In this document: piece after piece, positions 10,521-23,331 of the stretch
Numbering within the stretch: the stretch's first letter is position 1
Layout of the letters: each line of letters starts with the position of its first letter
Assembly (NCBI RefSeq): GCF_048544455.1
Contig: NC_133534.1
Location: 119,808,269-119,872,268, forward strand
Reading direction: 5' to 3'
DNA length: 64,000 nt
Source: Silene latifolia
Taxonomy: Eukaryota > Streptophyta > Magnoliopsida > Caryophyllales > Caryophyllaceae
Made by a program: the position numbers and the translations under genes
The notes under the pieces: generated by a model
Seen by the model: the letters and a program-made list of their open reading frames with translations, nothing else
The model's database searches: none
Told to the model about the DNA's origin: nothing

Positions 10521-12370
10521 GTAATGAATTTGATTTATTATGGATGGATTATGACCTTGTGTCACTACCTATAAAGATCAAACTAATATGAGTCAAATTG
10601 AGTTGTTAAACTAACTTTTGGGGATTTTTATTTTAATCTGGAGGGTCAACCTGGAGATACCTAGAATAGAGAGTCTATTTAACAAATTACATGGATCAGA
10701 CTCGCATATTACATAAATCAAGCTCCCATAATAGAGCTGGTCTATTTATTAGCTAACTTGTTAGTCTAGACGAACTTGTATTACTTTTAACACGCCTGTT
10801 TGTGACTCACAAGGCTATCTCTTACGAAGATAGAAGTATTTCTAAGAGATAGAGTGGGCGTAGATCGTCACAAACAAGTCTTATAGTCATGGTGTTACTT
10901 TTTGAAAGTAATGGAACTATAATCTATTGAGATAGAGTGGGAGTAAAGTACACATGTCTTATTGTTAATATGTTACTTTTCGAAAGTAATGGAATTATGA
11001 TCTATTGAAAGATTAATTGCGAGTAGTCCCAAATCGATTTTGTTGCATAATAGCCATAGCATTACAGTCTCAAGAGTAGATTTACTTTAAGGCGTGGGTC
11101 TCTTTAAAGTAAATAGAGCTTTAGAGTACCTAAATGCATAGATTGACATGAAGATGTTGATCAAGATAAATCATGTTAGGAATTGCCACATTTCATTTTG
11201 ATGAAGAATGGCAAATGATATTAAAAATTCGCTTTTCTAAAATGGGAATTTAGAGAAGGATGTGTACGGTACACAAAACCTTAAATAAAAATCTAAGAAT
11301 CCTAACATATTATGCAAATCTTACTTAAGCAATCCTAGAATGTCATAAGCAAGCATAAAAGGATTGTAATTATCATACTTTTCGTTCTTGTGATAATTGA
11401 GAATGGGTTCATTCACATGATTGAAGAATCATGTTTATACATGAAGTTAAGTGGGAGCCAAAATTATTTTTCCATGTCTTATATGTTGATAACATATTAC
11501 TTATTGAGAATAATGTACCAATACTCTCTCTATGAAAGAGTAAGTGGAAGACTAGGAAAGGGTGCGATGCATTATAGATTTCTGAATCTATGTGTTAAAT
11601 TTGAGAGAATATTGGCATAGAGTCGAGAGCCTTATGATGATAAGTTCTTTCATATCTATTTAACATCAACAAGGTTGAGTAGGTTTTTCATATTGATGAA
11701 AGTGGAATTGCTATGATAGAGTCATATTCATTCACTGAACCTAAACAAGTTGTTGATAACATGAAATCGATTGCTAATGTTTCCGCCTTTAGAACGATCA
11801 TGTATGCCATTAAATGGACACACCGTGATGAATCATATGCTTGGAGCATAATAAGTCAATAACAAGTTAATTCGAATGATGGTCTTGTGAAAGCCTTAAA
11901 GAACATCCTTAAGATTCTTGAGAAGAATTGAGAATTCGTTCTTATGTTTGGATGATATACTAAGTTGTGTGTTGAATGGTTATAAAAACTTTACTTTCCA
12001 AACCTATATGGATTTATCGAAATCCTAGGCTAATTTTATTGACTTAGGAGTAAGAGACTAGAGAAGTGTTTTAGTTTTAACCATTGCAAGTTCTACCAAC
12101 AGAATCTAAGTAAATTGTGATAGGATGGTCAACATAAAGAGTGTAAGTAAATCCCTCTACAAAAGACTTTATCACAAGTTATGTGATAATAGTGGGACCA
12201 TCTTCCAAGTGCAAGATCCCAAGTCTAGTAAGAAGACTAGACATATACTTAGATAAATTCATGTCATTAGAAAGGACATTGAATAGAAGGAAATAGCAAT
12301 TCATAAAGTTGGAATGAATGGATACATGGCATATCCACTTACCAAGCTTTTATTGCATTTTAACTAGTGT
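10521..12370 (+). pseudogene. Copia-1 reverse transcriptase and RNase H remnant
   Basis: Decayed pol. At 11479-11530 the frame reads 'LYVDNILLIENNVPILS', the copia RT active-site block YVDDILLIGN with the second Asp changed to Asn, which would abolish polymerisation. At about 11770-11960 'NVSAFRTIMYAIKWTHRDE' and 'ALKNILKILEKN' match the copia region linking RT and RNase H, with in-frame stops. Near 12335 'ccacttaccaag' matches the DPLTKPL block at the RNase H end. RT motifs before 11440 are not readable. Confidence 0.82.
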
Positions 12371-13151
12371 AAAAGGTACACTATAGATTATAAGATATGA
12401 AGTAGTAATTGTATATTGACTATTCATATATGATAATCGCATTTATAGTTTGAGTTTCTTTAAACTCATCCATTACTTTGTTATATCCAAATGGGTTGTT
12501 GAGACAATATTGAACCCCATTGAAGTGAACTGGATTAACATAGTATTCGCCCCTAGTTACTTAAAGAAGGTGACGTCTCGAAGTGACTAGAGTGTGATGT
12601 GATTGATGGCAAGTTTAAGTGTCATAGGGTCATATGGATGACTAGGCGATCACATAGACAGAATGTATGGGACACTCTGTCGCGCAATGGCCGCTAATAG
12701 AGTTCTGGAAGTTCATAAAGCCTGGTCGTGGTGAGAGCTACTATAGTATTCTTATGAGTCAATTCTTTTGACTAAAGACTATTCGCCCAAGTTGGCACAA
12801 ATTTCTGAATGGCTTTGATTTATACTCTACGAGTGTCGTAATTGAAGTCAAATGAGTACATTTTGGGTTATGATAAACTGTGGCTATATGAAGGGAATAA
12901 TGCGATAGGGATTATCCCACCCCTTGTCAGGGTTATTTGAAATCTCAAGGCCACTCGAGGAGCAGTGAAATTAAAATGCGTGGCCACACTCGGAAGGTAT
13001 CTACGGTAGATAATTCCGGTCAGACAGTTACTCTCCAGATTGAGGAAACCACTCAAGATATGATTAAAATTAAGTACGACCTGCAAGATACCTTGCATTG
13101 AGTGGGAGATGTTAATAGGACAAGAGAATTGGTGACGCACACTTGTCTCAG
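12371..13151 (+). mobile_element. Copia-1 3' untranslated region, conserved among the three copia elements
   Basis: Non-coding stretch between RNase H and the polypurine tract. Its last ~290 bases are closely similar to 15739-16060 (Copia-2) and 39466-39770 (Copia-3), both inverted. A first purine tract 'gagtgggagatg' lies at about 13099, roughly 50 bases before the true tract. An antisense open frame at 12868-13242 crosses into the LTR and is fortuitous. Confidence 0.75.
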
Positions 13152-13164
13152 ACAAGTGGGAGAC
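13152..13164 (+). other. Copia-1 polypurine tract
   Basis: ACAAGTGGGAGAC immediately before the 3' LTR start TGTTGG. It would prime plus-strand DNA synthesis. The same tract precedes the 3' LTRs of Copia-2 and Copia-3. Confidence 0.88.
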
Positions 13165-14422
13165 TGTTGGAGTATGTGTCCTCAACAATAGTGCGATCAC
13201 ATGTTTAAATCTCAAATTAAGAATACGTAAGGGATGATTCATTTATATAGTCAACTAATCAACATTAATCAGTAATGATTGGCTAACTAGAGTTTAACAT
13301 TACTGTCGTTTGACGATGGTGATCAGTTGATCCCTTTAGGTCACACCTATAATACAATTCCCATAATAGACAAATTGATTAATTGTATGACGATACAAGT
13401 TGATCAATGCCTTAAAATTAAACAATTCATTTGTGAGAGAGAATATTTATATATCTTATTATAATTGGATTAAATAAGATTTATTTTAGTAATTAAAATA
13501 CTTTATTACTAAAATTGATCATTGTTTGTGAAACAATTGATATAAGAATGAGTAGTTAATTATAATTACAATATGTTGTGAATTATAATTATATGACCCA
13601 TTTTATTTATGTGATCAAGAATCACTAGTCAATTTGTTGTATGTAATTTAATTAATATATAAAATGATATTTATTTGATAAATATGCATTAAATTAATTA
13701 ATAACATGTAACATACTACATGTGATATATTTTGTGACAAATGACAAATTGACAAAATAAAATGGTAGTCCATTTTATACATATGGACCGAATGGAGGGG
13801 GTTATAGTGGATTATGAATGATATTATTTTATGTGATAAAAATAAATAATCACGCCTATACTAAGTAGCCTTATATACCTACTATATGGAGAAAAACAAA
13901 AGTAAAAGAAGATGCCATAGTTTGGCATTTAGCCTTCACCCCCACCGGTTTCCCCTCCTTATTATTAAGAGAATTTGTTCTCTTATTCATCCATTCATTT
14001 TACATGCAATTTTGCTCTTCTCTCTCACTTCTCTCTAAACTAGTTTTAGAAAATCAAAAGATTGTTCATCCAAAATTCTAATAACAATATAAGATTACTA
14101 GTGTAGTAATAAGAATATTATTAGAATCATTTTAAGGATACTAGTGTATTAATCTAGTTAATTAATATATTAGTTTAAGGGATTTGTCTTGGGTGCAATC
14201 AAAGGAGGATCTCTACATTGGGATTTTGGAGGATCATCCATTACATTTAAGCTCAAGAACAAGTAAAGAAGGTGTCCTTATTTGTGCCCTTATTTTCGAG
14301 CCATATAACAATGTAAGAAAATTTGTTTTTTGTTCTCTAATTACTTAATTAGTTATGCATGCACTAGATCTAAATGAACTAGAGTTAATATGTTAATTAG
14401 TTCACTATTAGAAGAGTATAAT
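13165..14422 (+). repeat. Copia-1 3' LTR, main part
   Basis: Matches the 5' LTR at 4568-5850 with scattered substitutions, roughly 3% by eye. It is cut 21 bases before its end by Copia-2, whose target copy ATAAT is at 14418-14422. The last piece, ending in CCTAACA, is at 23306-23326. Putting the two parts together restores the 5' LTR end with one substitution. Confidence 0.95.
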
Positions 14423-15724
14423 TGTTAGATATCTAGATCTCTTTATTTAACATATTCATATATGTTTTAATTAATTTACTTATAAAATTAATTACAAATC
14501 TTATGCATGCAAACTAAAAAGGTAAGTGAAGAAATCATGTTCCTTACTATGATAATTTCGGGCATCATATGGGCACCAACAAGATCTCCTTCTGGTTGGT
14601 TCTTGAGCTTTCCATAAATGGATGAACATTCATGACTTCAAATTAGAAACCCTCCAATTAGGAGCACCCAAAACTATCCCTTAATCCCACAAACTAACAT
14701 GTACTAGATGTTTGTAATGTAGTTTACCTTAAAATCTATTACTAATACTCATATACTACTTCTAGTATTATTAGTGTTTGATTTAAACAAATTTGATTCA
14801 CAAAAATGAATTTTTATGAAGAACAAGAGAGAGAAGGGAGGTATTTTCATAAAAATGTAAGAATGAATAAATACAGAAAAATCCTCTCTAATTGTCACTC
14901 CAAAAACCGGTTGGACTAGTGGGTATTAGCACCATTTTTCTTTTTTCTTTTTGTCTTCACAAGACAAATGGTGTAAGGCTTGGTCATTGTCAAGTCACTA
15001 TCAAGTGTCATGGACAAATGAATAAGACAAATGAATAAGACCAAAAACCACTAAAACTCCCACCTAATTTCGGTTTATCTAGTGTAATATGGAGTCCATT
15101 TTATTTTTGTCAATTGTACAATTGTATGTCATGTGACATGTGACATGTCTTATGTCATGTTTTAATTTAAAATGCATATTTAACAAATTAAATAACATTT
15201 ACAAATTAAATAAATCATATTTAACAAATTGACTAGTAATTTAAAATTACTTTCTCATAAAATGGTCATTTAATTACTAGTTAGTATAATTCACAACATC
15301 TTGTAATTATAACTGACTTATCATTCTCATCTCGCGTGTTTCGCAAACACCGATTAATTTTAGTAATATAACTTCTTAAATTACTAAATGAAATCTCATT
15401 TAATCACATTATAATAAGATGTCATTTTTCTCTCTTATAATAATTTGTTCAATTTTAAGGAATTAATTAATCTGTATCGGCATACAACTAATTAACCTTT
15501 TCAATTAAGGGAATCGTCCTTTAGGTGTGACCTCAAGGGATCAACTGATCACCACCGTTGCACAACAGTAATGTCAAACTCTAGCCAGCCAATCATTACC
15601 GATATGTGTGGACCAGTTGACTATATATGTAATGTATCAACCCTTCCGTATTCTTGTAATGAGATTTAAATAATGATATTTAAATCATGTGATCGCACTA
15701 TTGTTGAGGACACGTTTCCCAACA
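14423..15724 (-). repeat. Copia-2 3' LTR
   Basis: In plus coordinates TGTTAGATATCT...TTCCCAACA, 1302 bp, followed by the complement of the polypurine tract. It lies in the 3' LTR of Copia-1. Confidence 0.93.
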
Positions 15725-15738
15725 ATCTCCCACTTGTC
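15725..15738 (-). other. Copia-2 polypurine tract
   Basis: The minus strand reads GACAAGTGGGAGAT immediately before the 3' LTR. A second similar tract (minus strand GAGTGGGAGAT) lies about 40-50 bases further upstream, near 15779-15790. Confidence 0.85.
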
Positions 15739-18700
15739 CTCGACAAGTGTGCGTCACCAATTCTCTTGTCCTATTACTATCTCCCACTCAATGCAAGGTG
15801 TCTTTCGGGTCGTACTTGCAAGTGATCATATCGAGAGTGGTTTCCTCGATCTGGAGAATAACTGATTGACCGGATTTATCTATTATAGATAACTTCCGAG
15901 CATGGCCACGCATTTCCAGTTCATTACTCCTCGAGTGGCCCTAAGATATTGTTTTAACCCTGACAAGGGGGTGGACAATTCCTATCGCACTTATTCCTTT
16001 CGACTAGCCACAGACATCATAACCCAAAATATGCCCATTTGACCCCATTTACGAAGGTTGTAGTAACACAAATCAAAGTTAATCTGAAACTGTGCCATCT
16101 TAGGCGAACAGTCTTTAGTCAAAAGAATCGACTCATTAGAATACTATAGTAGCTCTCGCCACGACCAGGCTATATAAATTTGCCAGAACTCTATAAGCGG
16201 TCACTGCCCGACAAAGTGTTCCTAACAGTCTGCCTATGTGATCGACTAGTCATCTCACATGACTCTATGGCACTTGAACTTGCCATCAATCACATCACAC
16301 TCTAGTCACTTCGAGACGTCACCTCATACAAGTGACTATGGGCTAATACTATGTTAATCCGGGTTCACTTTAACGGGGTTCAATATTATCTCTACAACCC
16401 GTTTGGATATAACAAAGTATAATAAAAGAGTTTAAAAGTAAAACTCGAACGACAAATGCGATTATCACATATGAATAGTCAATGCCTGATTACTACTTCA
16501 TGTTCTATAATCTAATTTGATCTTGTATGTAGTTGTTCATTTCAATTCAATTGAAATGACATGACTCATCATGTTTAGCCTATGAGAAGGCTTTGGTTAG
16601 TAGGTTTTATCAACTTCTTGTACCTTACTCAACCTTACTACATACTCGTTTTCCTTTGTAATGTATACATTTGCATCACAAAGCTTTCTGAGTATATGTC
16701 GAGATCCAATTAAGACATAGGCCCTCTAGCCTAAGAATAGCTCCCACTGTTTTCACAGTGTGCGGGACTCATCCTTCTTGCACATCCCATGATTGCAAGT
16801 GTACTCAATTTCCGTTATAAATATCTCTCATTGTTCTTTATTGCCTAGAACGATTCTAGAAAATCTATTTCTTAAATAACATAGCCACAATGGTATCTTA
16901 ACCATCCTAATGTGTTTTGATTATGGTTTTGTCGGAAACCATGCGCAATCTCAATTGTCAATTGTCACTTGTGTAACACTCTTACACAAAATTGCATCAA
17001 AAACACTTTGCATTATATCCTTAATGCTTCTGCAAGCATTTAAGGGTAATCAATATGGCTACTTGCTAATTATTTCTTGAATTCGATTTTGAAACAATTC
17101 ATCATACTCAAAGTATATGAAGTGTTATACATCATTACTCATTTGATTGATCTGGCAGCGGAAGCAAATGGAATCAATCAAATATGTTCAATTTAATTGA
17201 ACTAGCCATGAATCTTATCAACATAAGACTTCTTATTGACGATAATATCATGAGGATTTATCTTCATAAATATAGATATTAAAGATGTATTATAATACTC
17301 CAAAATTCTTAAATTATTCGCAATAATCAATATGTCATCCACATATAAGACTAATTAAAATTACCGTAACTCCCACTAAACTTCATGTATAAAAACAACT
17401 TCTCGACTTATTGAGAAAAGTTTTATAGCATGATCAAATCATTGATTCCAACTCATTGATGTCCTACTTAAGATCCTCTCTTAAGTTTCACATTATCTTA
17501 GGATTGTAAGAATCTATAAAACTCATGACATGTATTGAATACATTCCTTCTAATTGAAGAAGTGGGTTTTAGATTCACTCGCTATGTATTTCATAATAAT
17601 GAAACACAATCCCTAAGAAGATCCAAATAGACTTAAGCATTTCAACCAGTGCAAAACTCTTTGCCACCAATATTGCTTTGAAATCTCTCTTTATTAGTGC
17701 AAAACCCTTTGTCACTAATCAAGCCTTTTTATTTCGGATTTTCATGGCTCTAAGCCATGTATTGAGTTGTGACTTTAAACACTCTCATGTAAGTCATATG
17801 TTCATTACTTTCTAGAAGTAATCAACTTGAATCAAACGATTTCTTTTGTAAGTTATAAGCTCTTTACTTTCTTAAAAGTAGCATGAATTCATCATTTTTT
17901 AACAAGTGATGAATTTAACCTCCTAGGTTTTAAAGAAACAACATCTTACACAAAACGTCTCATGTAGCCAAGAAAGACCAGTTTCTTTCGACATAACATT
18001 CTTTGTGGCTCTTGAAACGTCTCATGTAGCCAAGAAAGACTAGTTTCTTGCGACATAACATTCTTTGTGGCTCTTGAATAATTTCTCCCACTCTGTCTTC
18101 TAGAAATAAACTTGTATTTTTAGAAAGACAGCTTCACGAGCCGCAAACCCGTCGTATTCGTGATAATTGCAAGGGAAAAATGAGCATTTGTTTCTTGTGA
18201 AAACTTACAAACATGGCACCCTTACCATTTCATATCTCATATGAATCGTTTAGGTTTAGTGGAAAAAACAACTCAGACAAAAAATGATAAAATCCCCAAA
18301 AGGATCAAGTAACTCAAAGTAACTTGATTGAAGTCCAAACCATATCGAATAGCGTTTGATTTCTTATCTAATCACACATTATTCCATAATGCGTGCTAAG
18401 AGAGATTAACTTGTGATACTATATCACATTTCCTTTGGCTTATATCAAAGTCTTCACTTTGATAATCCCATCACGACTAAATCGTGATTCTTTGAACCTT
18501 TGAACTTCTTCAAAGATTTCTCTTTTTCCCTTATTAAGTGAACACATTAGTGTCAATCTAAATCGTTGGTAAAAGAAAATGATCAACCTATTTTGGATCA
18601 ATGATTTACAACCTCGATCTCCTTTTCAACCAAAAGGCACGAGACATCTTGCTTTGAATACAAGATACGCATATACCATAAGATCTAATGGTTTCAAGAG

Positions 18701-19780
18701 TACTCGATAACTCTTTGCGTTAATCATTCCAGAATTTAAGGTCTAATCTTGGGTTACCAATTTGAGTCTTGCATCATCTTCATGATATATCATTCTAGTT
18801 TGGTTTAGAATATAATCACCTTGATATGGGCTAGCCATACATCAAATCGTGGTGTATAGGGTCACAAAAGTGAAACCTCTTTTGTATCTTAACAAGTTTG
18901 TATTCTTATTTAGAGTTTATGTACTTAATAGTCACAATTAAGTACAACTCCAAACCCGAAAACTAAATTTAGTACACAATAACTCTATCTCTCGACTTCA
19001 TTGTTGCTAGTCGTCATATTCTAATCATCCTATGTATCAAACATAATGATGAAAACCACCCCGGTTTCTAATATTGACGAAGTAGTACTAGCAAAATTTA
19101 TGTTTAATCAAATAAACATTTAAAGAAGAAGGTCCCATTAGATGTCCAACAACTAACTTGTTGATTCTTCAATAATTTGTGGTAGTTTCCTTTCTAGTGT
19201 CCAACATTTAAGACAGTGGAAACTTTATCGGTCGGGATTGATAGGTTTAGTATCGTCATTCTCAATAACGTTACTTTTAACATTACCTTGTATTAATTCC
19301 ATTCTAATTTTACTTCTTGAACCTCGTCCTTTTCTTAACGGTTTAAGAGAATGCTCCCACTCATTTTAAAGAATCTTTACTTAGAGAAGCAAAGTTGAAT
19401 CCTATGAAGACTGCTCTTCAATTCAATCGTTTTAGTCTTAAAACTTTCATTGAAGTGGTTGCGTTATTTTGGTCAATTACGAATTCTGACAAATCTAATC
19501 ACCATAACAATTTATCGCTTCAAGGTACTTAATTTAATTAAGCATATGAGAAAAAATTCGTTGTAAGTAGATATGTTAGTCAAGAATCAAAAACCTGTTT
19601 GATAATGAATAACTTTAATCTATACTCTTTACAAGAGATCCTTAGCAATGGTTCATTTGAGGTTTTAGAAGCAAATTCATATTTGTCTTTAGTTACGATG
19701 TTTTAATGGAGATTTGAAAAATCGAAATGATATCGTATATGAACTGAGGTAAAGAAATAAAACAATATGATAACGGAATA
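15739..19780 (-). pseudogene. Copia-2 gag-pol remnant
   Basis: Heavily decayed coding region, readable only in patches on the minus strand. At 17320-17348 the frame gives 'LYVDDILIIA', an intact-looking copia RT active site within broken flanks; it is preceded by 'tacatgaagtttagtggga', as in Copia-1. Near 16580-16610 'LTKAF' corresponds to the RNase H end block. Near 19165-19225 DNA aligns by eye to the gag zinc-knuckle segment but all cysteines except one are lost. The first ~320 bases, next to the polypurine tract, are the conserved 3' untranslated block. No part is translatable over any length. Confidence 0.72.
17953..18076. repeat. 62-bp tandem duplication in Copia-2
   Basis: Two adjacent copies with a 62-bp period (17953-18014 and 18015-18076), each running from 'aaacgtctcatgtagcc' to 'tttgtggctcttg' and differing at about two positions. 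A recent slippage or unequal exchange in dead pol sequence. Confidence 0.9.
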
Positions 19781-21972
19781 GTTGAAAACTAACATTTATC
19801 GTTTTATTAATACTTGTAAATAACAAGTAAAGCATTTACATAGTGACCTCTACCCAACTATGATAAATGATTCCGAGATCCAAATTCATATTAACTTGGG
19901 CACGGGGTAGCCGATGAAACCCTTATCAATATAACTCGGTGGATTAACTCTTTAATCGATTCTAATTTTGGAACTCTCGGTCGATAAAATTACATTAACA
20001 TTTATCTTTAGCCCAAAACACATCAGACAAGGGCACGGGGTAGCCGATGAAACCCTTATCAATTACTTTTGTTGAGTTCAACCCAATTTTCGAATAAATG
20101 TGTCCATGATCCAAACCCATATTAACTTGGGCACGGGGTAGCCGATGAAACCCTCATCAAAATGAATTCGGTGGATAGACATTTATCACCCACTTCCCCT
20201 ACGTAACAAGGTTTGTACCCCGGGGTAGCCGAGTGCTCTCCCTCGCGAAATAGGTTTTCATGGTTTCTACTATTTGGTAAGGCTATGTCTCAATTGATTG
20301 TTTTAGCGAGAGGTCATGTCAATTTATTATCTATCACGTTTTAAGTGAACTAAAGCGGTGAACTACGATAATTCTAATTGACACGGTCGATATACTCGAT
20401 TAAAAGATGATGCATGTTTTAGTTATGGCGATTTAGCGATGCATGCGACATATAAATAAAATGCAAAGCATAAATTAAATCCTAGTATGGCCTTCCTAAA
20501 AATAGAAAATCTAATTAACTATTACATATTCGGAAACCAACTCCATTGTTCCCTTGAACTTCGGTTTAGGCACGCATCTCGAGGTAACACCGTCTTTATG
20601 TATCGCCTTCTTGAGTGATACCGTCTTCAAGGAACTCCGGAATAAATAAATTACATAACAAATTACATAATTTCCTATTATACATTTGTAATTAAAATAA
20701 AATAAATCTATTAAATTATAAAACGGTGATACGAGATCACAATAAATTACAACCGAATCGATATTCCCATACATTTCGGGTAATACCAATTAAAAACTAA
20801 GGCCATACTAAGTAAAATTACATAATTCAAAAATTACATAAATTAAAATTATGACAATCATAAATAAAATGCAGCATTATAATATGTATGAACATGCCCA
20901 ATTTTATGCTAAATCGTCTTTAAGGAGCCAATATCGTATATTAATCGGTTTTTACGGATTTGCGTGATTCAACATTTTAAAATCACAATTAATTACATAA
21001 AATCATATTTATGCACAAGTTAATTACCCTAACCAACTTAGGACTCAAAATTAGTCTCCACTAACTCTTTGACTATAATTAACTCATATTTCTTAAAATT
21101 GTTCATTAATGGACTCAAAATTACAATAAAATGCCATAAACTTCAAATAAAACACAAACATTTCAAATAAATTTGAAATTTGAAATTTAAACTTATGAAC
21201 ATTCTGGAAAAAATACCATGACACTCATAATGTTCAAAAAATTAGGTTAAAAATTTCGAAAGTTATTGGGAAAAAACAATGTTGCGGTTTATCGGATTTA
21301 TCAATTAAAATCATAAAAACATGCGAAAAATTATATTCATCAACTTTTCAATTTTAGATCTGAAAAAGATAATAAAATGCAACATGTGACGTTTTTCCTT
21401 AGTCATGAAGTATGTTTTAGCAATTATTCACTAATTAAGTCACTATTTATGATATTTTTCATCAAAAATTCATAAATCATGCATGACGACTTCATTATAG
21501 CCTATTAATTTACACACATCTTGTAAAATTGCATGTGACAACATACTAAATTTTTATGACCAGATTCGAAATATTTCTCATATTAACCTATTTTTCTTCT
21601 AAATCCGATTTTAAACATGAAAAATCCATATTTCGAGCATAAAAACTCAAAACATTCTGAAAATTTCCAGATCATCTAAAAATAATATATGTGAAAACAT
21701 ATCCAAAAACCACTAGAAAATTCGAAGTTTAGCTAATTTTCGTCCTAAAATGACATTTTTATCATAAAAATCACATTTTAATGCCAATATTATATAAAAT
21801 TAACAATAAAATCCATAAATTAACCAAAATATCCTAAATACATTTTAGGATCAGAAACTTTAACATGCATAAATTATTTTCGTGATATATCATAATAACA
21901 CAAATTTACAAGTTTTATATGTTAATCGTATAACTCGGAAAAACTATAACCGATTTCGATGCAAACAACCAA
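19781..21972 (-). mobile_element. Copia-2 leader with tandem GC-rich boxes
   Basis: Untranslated leader of about 2.2 kb, closely similar to the Copia-3 leader (43451-45695). It contains a short array: 'gggcacggggtagccgatga' near 19897, 20031 and 20124 and a diverged copy near 20218. These are spaced by 'aactcggtggattaa' and 'tcggtcgataaaat' stretches. The antisense frame at 20511-20789 lies in this conserved non-coding sequence. The distal 21000-21970 is AT-rich. Confidence 0.8.
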
Positions 21973-21986
21973 GGCTCTTGATACCG
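21973..21986 (-). other. Copia-2 primer-binding site variant
   Basis: The minus strand reads CGGTATCAAGAGCC next to the 5' LTR. Compared with the tRNA-iMet site TGGTATCAGAGC it has C for the first T and one extra A. Copia-3 has the same variant at 45696-45709. Confidence 0.75.
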
Positions 21987-21988
21987 CT

Positions 21989-23300
21989 TGTTAGAAATCT
22001 AGATCTCTTTATTTAACATATTCATATATGTTTTAATTAATTTAGTCATAAAATTAATTACAAATCTTATGCATGCAAACTAAAAAGGTAAGAGAAGAAA
22101 TCATGTTCCTTACGACTATGATAATTTCGGTCATCATATGGGCACCAACAAGATCTCCTTCTTGTTAGTTCTTGAGCTTTCCATAAATGGATGAACATTC
22201 ATGACTTCAAATTAGAAGCCCTCCAATTAGGAGCACCCAAAACTATCCCTTAATCCCACAAACTAACATGTACTAGATGTTTGTAATGTAGTTTACCTTA
22301 AAATCTATTACTAATACTCATATACTACTTCTAGTATTATTAGTGTTTGATTTAAACAAATTTGATTCACAAAAATGAATTTTTATGAAGAACAAGAGAG
22401 AGAAGGGAGGTATTTTCATAAAAATGTAAGAATGAATAAATAGAGAAAAATCTTCTCTAATTGTCACCCCAAAAACCGGTTGGACTAGTGGGTATTAGCA
22501 CCATTTTTCTTTTTTCTTTTTTCTTTTTGTCTTCACAAGACAAATGGTGTAAGGCTTGGTCATTGTCAAGTCACTATCAAGTGTCATGGACAAATGAATA
22601 AGACAAATGAATAAGACCAAAAACCACTAAAACTCCCACCTAATTTCGGTTTATCTAGTGTAATATGGAGTCCATTTTATTTTTGTCAATTGTACAATTG
22701 TATGTCATGTGACATGTGACATGTCTTATGTCATATTTTAATTTAAAATGCATATTTAACAAATTAAATATCATTTACAAATTAAATAAATCATATTTAA
22801 CAAATTGACTAGTAATTTAAAATTACTTTCTCATAAAATGGTCATTTAATTACTAGTTAGTATAATTCACAACATCTTGTAATTATAACTGACTTATCAT
22901 TCTCATCTCGCGTGTTTCGCAAACACCGATTAATTTTAGTAATATAACTTCTTAAATTACTAAATGAAATCTCATTTAATCACATTATAATAAGATGTCA
23001 TTTTTCTCTCTTATAATAATTTGTTCAATTTTAAGGAATTAATTAATCTGTATCGGCATACAACTAATTAACCTTTTCAATTAAGGGAATCGTCCTTTAG
23101 GTATGACCTCAAGGGATCAACTGATCACCACCGTCGCACGACAGTAATGTCAAACTCTAGCCAGCCAATCATTACCGATATGTGTGGACCAGTTGACTAT
23201 ATATGTAATGTATCATCCCTTCCGTATTCTTGTAATAAGATTTAAATAATGATATTTAAATCATGTGATCGCACTATTGTTGAGGACACATTTCCCAACA
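21989..23300 (-). repeat. Copia-2 5' LTR
   Basis: 1312 bp in plus coordinates, TGTTAGAAATCT...TTCCCAACA, nearly identical to 14423-15724. It is followed by the TSD copy ATAAT at 23301-23305. Confidence 0.93.
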
Positions 23301-23305
23301 ATAAT

Positions 23306-23326
23306 AATAGGTATATGAACCTAACA
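23306..23326 (+). repeat. Copia-1 3' LTR, terminal 21 bases
   Basis: 'aataggtatatgaacctaaca' without interruption matches the last bases of the 5' LTR (5830-5850). The Copia-1 target copy AGCAT follows at 23327-23331. Confidence 0.93.
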
Positions 23327-23331
23327 AGCAT

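Larger units (their letters stand above)
14423..23300 (-). mobile_element. Copia-2: Ty1/copia retrotransposon nested in Copia-1
   Basis: Minus-strand element with LTRs at 14423-15724 and 21989-23300, TSD ATAAT (14418-14422 and 23301-23305), polypurine tract, primer-binding site, a long conserved leader and a decayed pol. LTRs differ by roughly 1.5% by eye plus a 7-bp CT-tract expansion near 22507. No frame over about 60 codons supports gag or pol, so the element is non-autonomous. It belongs to the same broad family as Copia-1 and Copia-3, sharing LTR blocks, pre-PPT region and leader. Confidence 0.93.
4568..23326 (+). mobile_element. Copia-1: Ty1/copia retrotransposon with nested Copia-2
   Basis: Complete LTR-to-LTR copia element on the plus strand. 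The TSD is AGCAT at 4563-4567 and 23327-23331. The 5' LTR is 4568-5850, and the 3' LTR is 13165-14422 plus 23306-23326, split by Copia-2. It has a tRNA-iMet primer site, a polypurine tract, and decayed gag, protease, integrase and RT/RNase H in the copia order (integrase before RT). The two LTRs differ at roughly 3% of positions by eye, so it is older than the element nested in it. Integrase-region wording such as 'GLIHADVCGPMS' and 'FTDDLSRYGY' suggests the Angela/Tork group. All coding regions are broken, so it is not autonomous. Confidence 0.93.

Noticed and set aside
12868..13242. 124-codon antisense frame
   Set aside because: Spans the polypurine tract and LTR boundary of Copia-1 on the wrong strand.
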